From: Streptomyces sindenensis
GTDB lineage: Bacteria; Actinomycetota; Actinomycetes; Streptomycetales; Streptomycetaceae
Reading direction: 5' to 3'
Assembly: GCF_014649035.1 (NCBI RefSeq)
Contig: NZ_BMSG01000010.1
Span: 62,001 to 126,000 of the forward strand
Length of the DNA: 64,000 nucleotides
Positions 61,694 to 64,000 of the stretch are shown here, piece by piece (the first letter of the stretch is position 1; each line of letters starts with the position of its first letter). Position numbers and translations under genes: made by a program. The notes beneath the pieces were generated by a model. The model worked only from the letters and a program-made list of their open reading frames with translations, made no database searches and was not told the origin of the DNA.

Positions 61694-62689
61694 TCAGGCG
61701 GGTGCTGCGACGCCCGCCCGGGCGTGCCGTTCGTCGAGCACGAAGGCCGGGTCGACCTGGGCAGCCAGGTCGGCGCCGGTCTTCTCGTTGCCCCAGCTCT
61801 CGGCGTTCTTCAGGTGGAAGTGCACCATCTGGCGCGTGTAGCGCTCCCAGTCGCGGAGTCCGTACGAGTCTTCGGCGGCGTCCTGCAGTGTCTGCAGGGC
61901 CATCCGGTTGTCGGCCTCCAGCAGCTCGAACCGCGACGGCCGCCCCTTCTCCATCGACCGGACCCAGTCGGAGTGACCGACCCCGATCAGCAGGTCGTCA
62001 CCGACCTCCGCGCGCAGGTACTCCAGGTCGTCCTGGCTCTGCACCTTGTTCCCGACGACCTTCAGGGCGACGCCGAAGTCCCGTGCGTACTCCTTGTACT
62101 GGCGGTACACCGATACCCCCTTGCGGGTCGGCTCCGCGACCAGGAACGTCATGTCGAAGCGGGTGAACATGCCCGAGGCGAACGAGTCCGAGCCCGCCGT
62201 CATGTCGACCACGACGTACTCGTCCGGGCCGTCGACCAAGTGGTTGAGGCAGAGCTCCACCGCCCCCACCTTGGAGTGGTAGCAGGCGACTCCGAGGTCG
62301 GACTCCGTGAAGGGGCCCGTCGCCATCAGCCGAACGTCACCGTCGTCGAGCCGCACCGTACGCGCACAGGCATCGAAGATCGGGTTGTCCTCCCGGACCC
62401 GGAGCAGCCGGGAGCCCTCGCCGGGCGGAGTCGTCTTGATCATCGTCTCGGCGGAAGCGATACGGGGGTTGGTGCCCCGCAGATAGTCCTTGATGAGGGG
62501 GAGGTGGGCGCCCATGGCGGGCAGCGCGGCGGCTTCCGCGTCGCCCAGCCCGAGGGCGGCCCCCAGGTGCTGGTTGATATCGGCGTCCACGGCGATGACG
62601 TGGGCTTCGTTGGCGGCGAGGTGGCGGATGAAGAGCGAGGACAGCGTGGTCTTGCCGCTGCCGCCCTTCCCGACGAAAGCGATCTTCAT
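61694..62689 (-). CDS. CooC/MinD-type P-loop ATPase
   Basis: 331 residues from ATG 62689 (GTG 62695 is in frame 6 bp earlier). The deviant Walker A reads KIAFVGKGGSGKTTLSSLF, with switch DADINQHLGAALGLG and VVDMTAGSDSFASGMFTRFDMTFLVAEPTRKGVSVYRQYKEY. It resembles CooC-type maturation ATPases or cytosolic MinD relatives. A single Fic-like gene starts 102 bp away on the other strand. No metal enzyme is nearby to suggest a client. Confidence 0.88.
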   Translation of the reverse strand: MKIAFVGKGGSGKTTLSSLFIRHLAANEAHVIAVDADINQHLGAALGLGDAEAAALPAMGAHLPLIKDYLRGTNPRIASAETMIKTTPPGEGSRLLRVREDNPIFDACARTVRLDDGDVRLMATGPFTESDLGVACYHSKVGAVELCLNHLVDGPDEYVVVDMTAGSDSFASGMFTRFDMTFLVAEPTRKGVSVYRQYKEYARDFGVALKVVGNKVQSQDDLEYLRAEVGDDLLIGVGHSDWVRSMEKGRPSRFELLEADNRMALQTLQDAAEDSYGLRDWERYTRQMVHFHLKNAESWGNEKTGADLAAQVDPAFVLDERHARAGVAAPA

Positions 62690-62791
62690 GTTCACCTAGG
62701 GTAGTGGGTCGATTGCTTTGCGCAGTCACGGTTCGTGAAGATGGCCACTTGAGGGTGGTCCGGGAGGGGTGGGCGCGTAGCCTCGCTACTT

Positions 62792-63616
62792 ATGAGTACG
62801 ACTGCCTCAGACCCGCTTGCCGCGCTCGGTTCCCTTCCCGGCGTACCCGAAGCCGTGGACTCCGTGCGCAAGGCCGTCGACCGCGTCTACGGCCACCGCG
62901 TCATGCGGCGCCGCAGCAATGAGGTCACGGCCGAAGCCGCACTGCGAGGCTCTCGTGGTTCGGCCGCACTGGCCGGTGCCGACTGGAACCTCGAAGAGGT
63001 CCGCCGACGAACCGACTTCAGCGGAGAGGACGAGGCGCGCACCGTCGGTGCGGCGTTGCGACTCACCGCGGAGGCGGGGCAACTCCTTTCCATCTGGCGG
63101 CAGTCGCCGCTGCGGGTGCTGGCCAGGTTGCATCTGGTGGCGGCCGGCGGGGCAGCTCCCGACGACGCGGTGGGGCGTCCGCGCCTGGCGGGTGAAGCCG
63201 TCGACGAGCCGCTGATCGAGGCGCCGCTGCCCGGGGCCGATGAGGTCGCCGGACGGCTCGAAGGTCTCTCGCAGCTGGTCATCGCGGGCGGTAGTGCTCC
63301 CGCCCTGGTCACGGCGGCCGTGGTGCACGGTGAACTGCTGGCGCTGCGCCCGTTCGGTTCGCACAACGGTCTGGTGGCGCGAACGGCCGAGCGCATCGTG
63401 TTGATCGGCAGCGGGCTGGACCCGAAGTCGATCTGCCCGGCCGAGGTGGGTCACGCGGAACAGGGCCGGGCGGCCTACGTCGCGGCGTTCGAGGGCTACA
63501 CGGCCGGCACCCCCGAGGGCATGGCCGCCTGGATCACCCACTGCGGGCGCTCGATCGAGCTGGGCGTACGCGAGTCGACCGCAGTGTGCGAGGCCCTCCA
63601 GCGCGGCGCCGCCTGA
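62792..63616 (+). CDS. Fic-like protein with degenerate active site
   Basis: 274 residues from ATG 62792. The Fic-type core is VVHGELLALRPFGSHNGLVARTAERIVLIGSGL, where R-P-F-x3-N-G-x-x-A-R stands in for H-P-F-x-x-G-N-G-R-x-x-R. The catalytic His of the motif is replaced by Arg. The rest is helical, consistent with the Fic fold. It is annotated as an oxidoreductase in some Streptomyces, as I recall. AMPylation activity is unlikely; a binding or scaffold role is possible. Confidence 0.65.
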   Translation: MSTTASDPLAALGSLPGVPEAVDSVRKAVDRVYGHRVMRRRSNEVTAEAALRGSRGSAALAGADWNLEEVRRRTDFSGEDEARTVGAALRLTAEAGQLLSIWRQSPLRVLARLHLVAAGGAAPDDAVGRPRLAGEAVDEPLIEAPLPGADEVAGRLEGLSQLVIAGGSAPALVTAAVVHGELLALRPFGSHNGLVARTAERIVLIGSGLDPKSICPAEVGHAEQGRAAYVAAFEGYTAGTPEGMAAWITHCGRSIELGVRESTAVCEALQRGAA

Positions 63617-64000
63617 GGTTCCGGCGACGGCCGGTGCGAGAGGCCGCGTTCAAGGGCGATAGTCCGGGTGCAAGGGGGTGACCTGGGCCGAGGGTGATGG
63701 CTGGGGTGCAAGAGGGCGGCCTGAGCCGAGGGTGATGGCTGGGGCGCAATGGGGCGGCCGGGCGCAAAGGAGGCGGCCGGGCACTCAAGGGGGCGGCGGG
63801 TTCCAAGGGCGCGGCCGGGCCCAGGGTGATGATGTGCGGGCGGCTGGCCTGGAAGCGCTGGCCCGGTGCAAGGGTTGCGGCGGTACCGGAGTGCGGTACC
63901 GCCGCTGGCACGTCGGCCCAGTTACCAAGCGTCCTCGTAAGTTGCCCATCAGGTCGGGTACTTTGCCCGTCACCTGGTGCGGCTGGCCCGTATTCGACGG
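63617..64000. other. Repeat-rich 3' end of the window, no gene
   Basis: GCCGAGGGTGATGGCTGGGG recurs at 63687 and 63725 (38-bp period), followed by GGGCGGCCGGGCGCAA-type units. GCGGCGGTACC (63877-63887) pairs with GGTACCGCCGC (63895-63905) in a perfect 11-bp stem with GGAGTGC loop, possibly a terminator. Confidence 0.6.

Overview
The window is a very GC-rich, densely coded bacterial chromosome segment from a Streptomyces species. Evidence for the genus: strong G/C third-position bias, frequent GTG starts with GGAGG-type ribosome sites, a WblA-type Wbl protein, a DUF397 / helix-turn-helix DUF5753 pair, a MarP-type membrane protease, and a gene order (acs, nhaA, marP-like, nth, crp, ArsA pair, wblA, penicillin-binding protein ... 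asd, aspartokinase, recR, ybaB) that I recall as core Streptomyces chromosome around wblA (SCO3579) in S. coelicolor. That comparison is from memory, not a search. I see no prophage, CRISPR array, biosynthetic cluster or intact insertion sequence.

Layout. 1-10.4 kb is a regulator-rich, strain-variable stretch: the tail of a PucR-type regulator, an ArsR-like regulator with a suspicious 3' end, secreted proteins, a TetR regulator, the DUF397/helix-turn-helix pair, an alkyl sulfatase-type hydrolase and a winged-helix/zinc-ribbon protein. 10.4-18.8 kb holds another TetR regulator, a Ser/Thr kinase, a MarR/DJ-1 operon facing a class III aminotransferase, a GntR regulator and a SLATT-like membrane protein. 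19-29.5 kb is housekeeping: ybaB-recR, a DUF5063 gene, a second winged-helix/zinc-ribbon paralogue, Uma2, a broken LamG gene, aspartokinase-asd and a sigma factor with a coupled membrane partner. 29.4-38.4 kb contains SURF1, an S9 peptidase, methyltransferases, a secreted SGNH hydrolase, a GNAT, an arsM remnant and tRNA-Pro. 38.4-53.8 kb is the wblA core: Pr6Pr, phosphoesterase, YqeY, bifunctional penicillin-binding protein, wblA, twin ArsA ATPases, RidA, NUDIX/MBL, Crp, Nth, NUDIX and a MarP-like protease ending in a MITE. 54-64 kb has an alpha/beta hydrolase, a holin-like membrane protein, NhaA, acetyl-CoA synthetase, a polysaccharide-deacetylase lipoprotein, a CooC/MinD-type ATPase and a Fic-like protein with a degenerate active site.

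How the genes work together. Aspartokinase and asd form the entry to the aspartate-family amino acid pathway. RecR with YbaB, and Nth, serve DNA repair. WblA and Crp are developmental and global regulators. The penicillin-binding protein, the acid-resistance-type protease and NhaA act at the envelope. Acs activates acetate.

Most unusual signals: (1) two paralogous winged-helix/zinc-ribbon genes about 12 kb apart on opposite strands share a conserved 5' leader hairpin; (2) a LamG gene whose missing piece lies on the opposite strand immediately upstream, so that re-inverting about 170 bp almost rebuilds the domain; (3) a 170-bp MITE inserted exactly at the stop codon of the MarP-like gene; (4) a 29-bp perfect inverted repeat made from the 3' end of the MBL gene; (5) a 20-bp perfect palindrome upstream of a methyltransferase; (6) five 10-bp repeats in helical phase before the lipoprotein gene; (7) a 49-codon frame stitched between recR and the DUF5063 gene by two identical overlap junctions.
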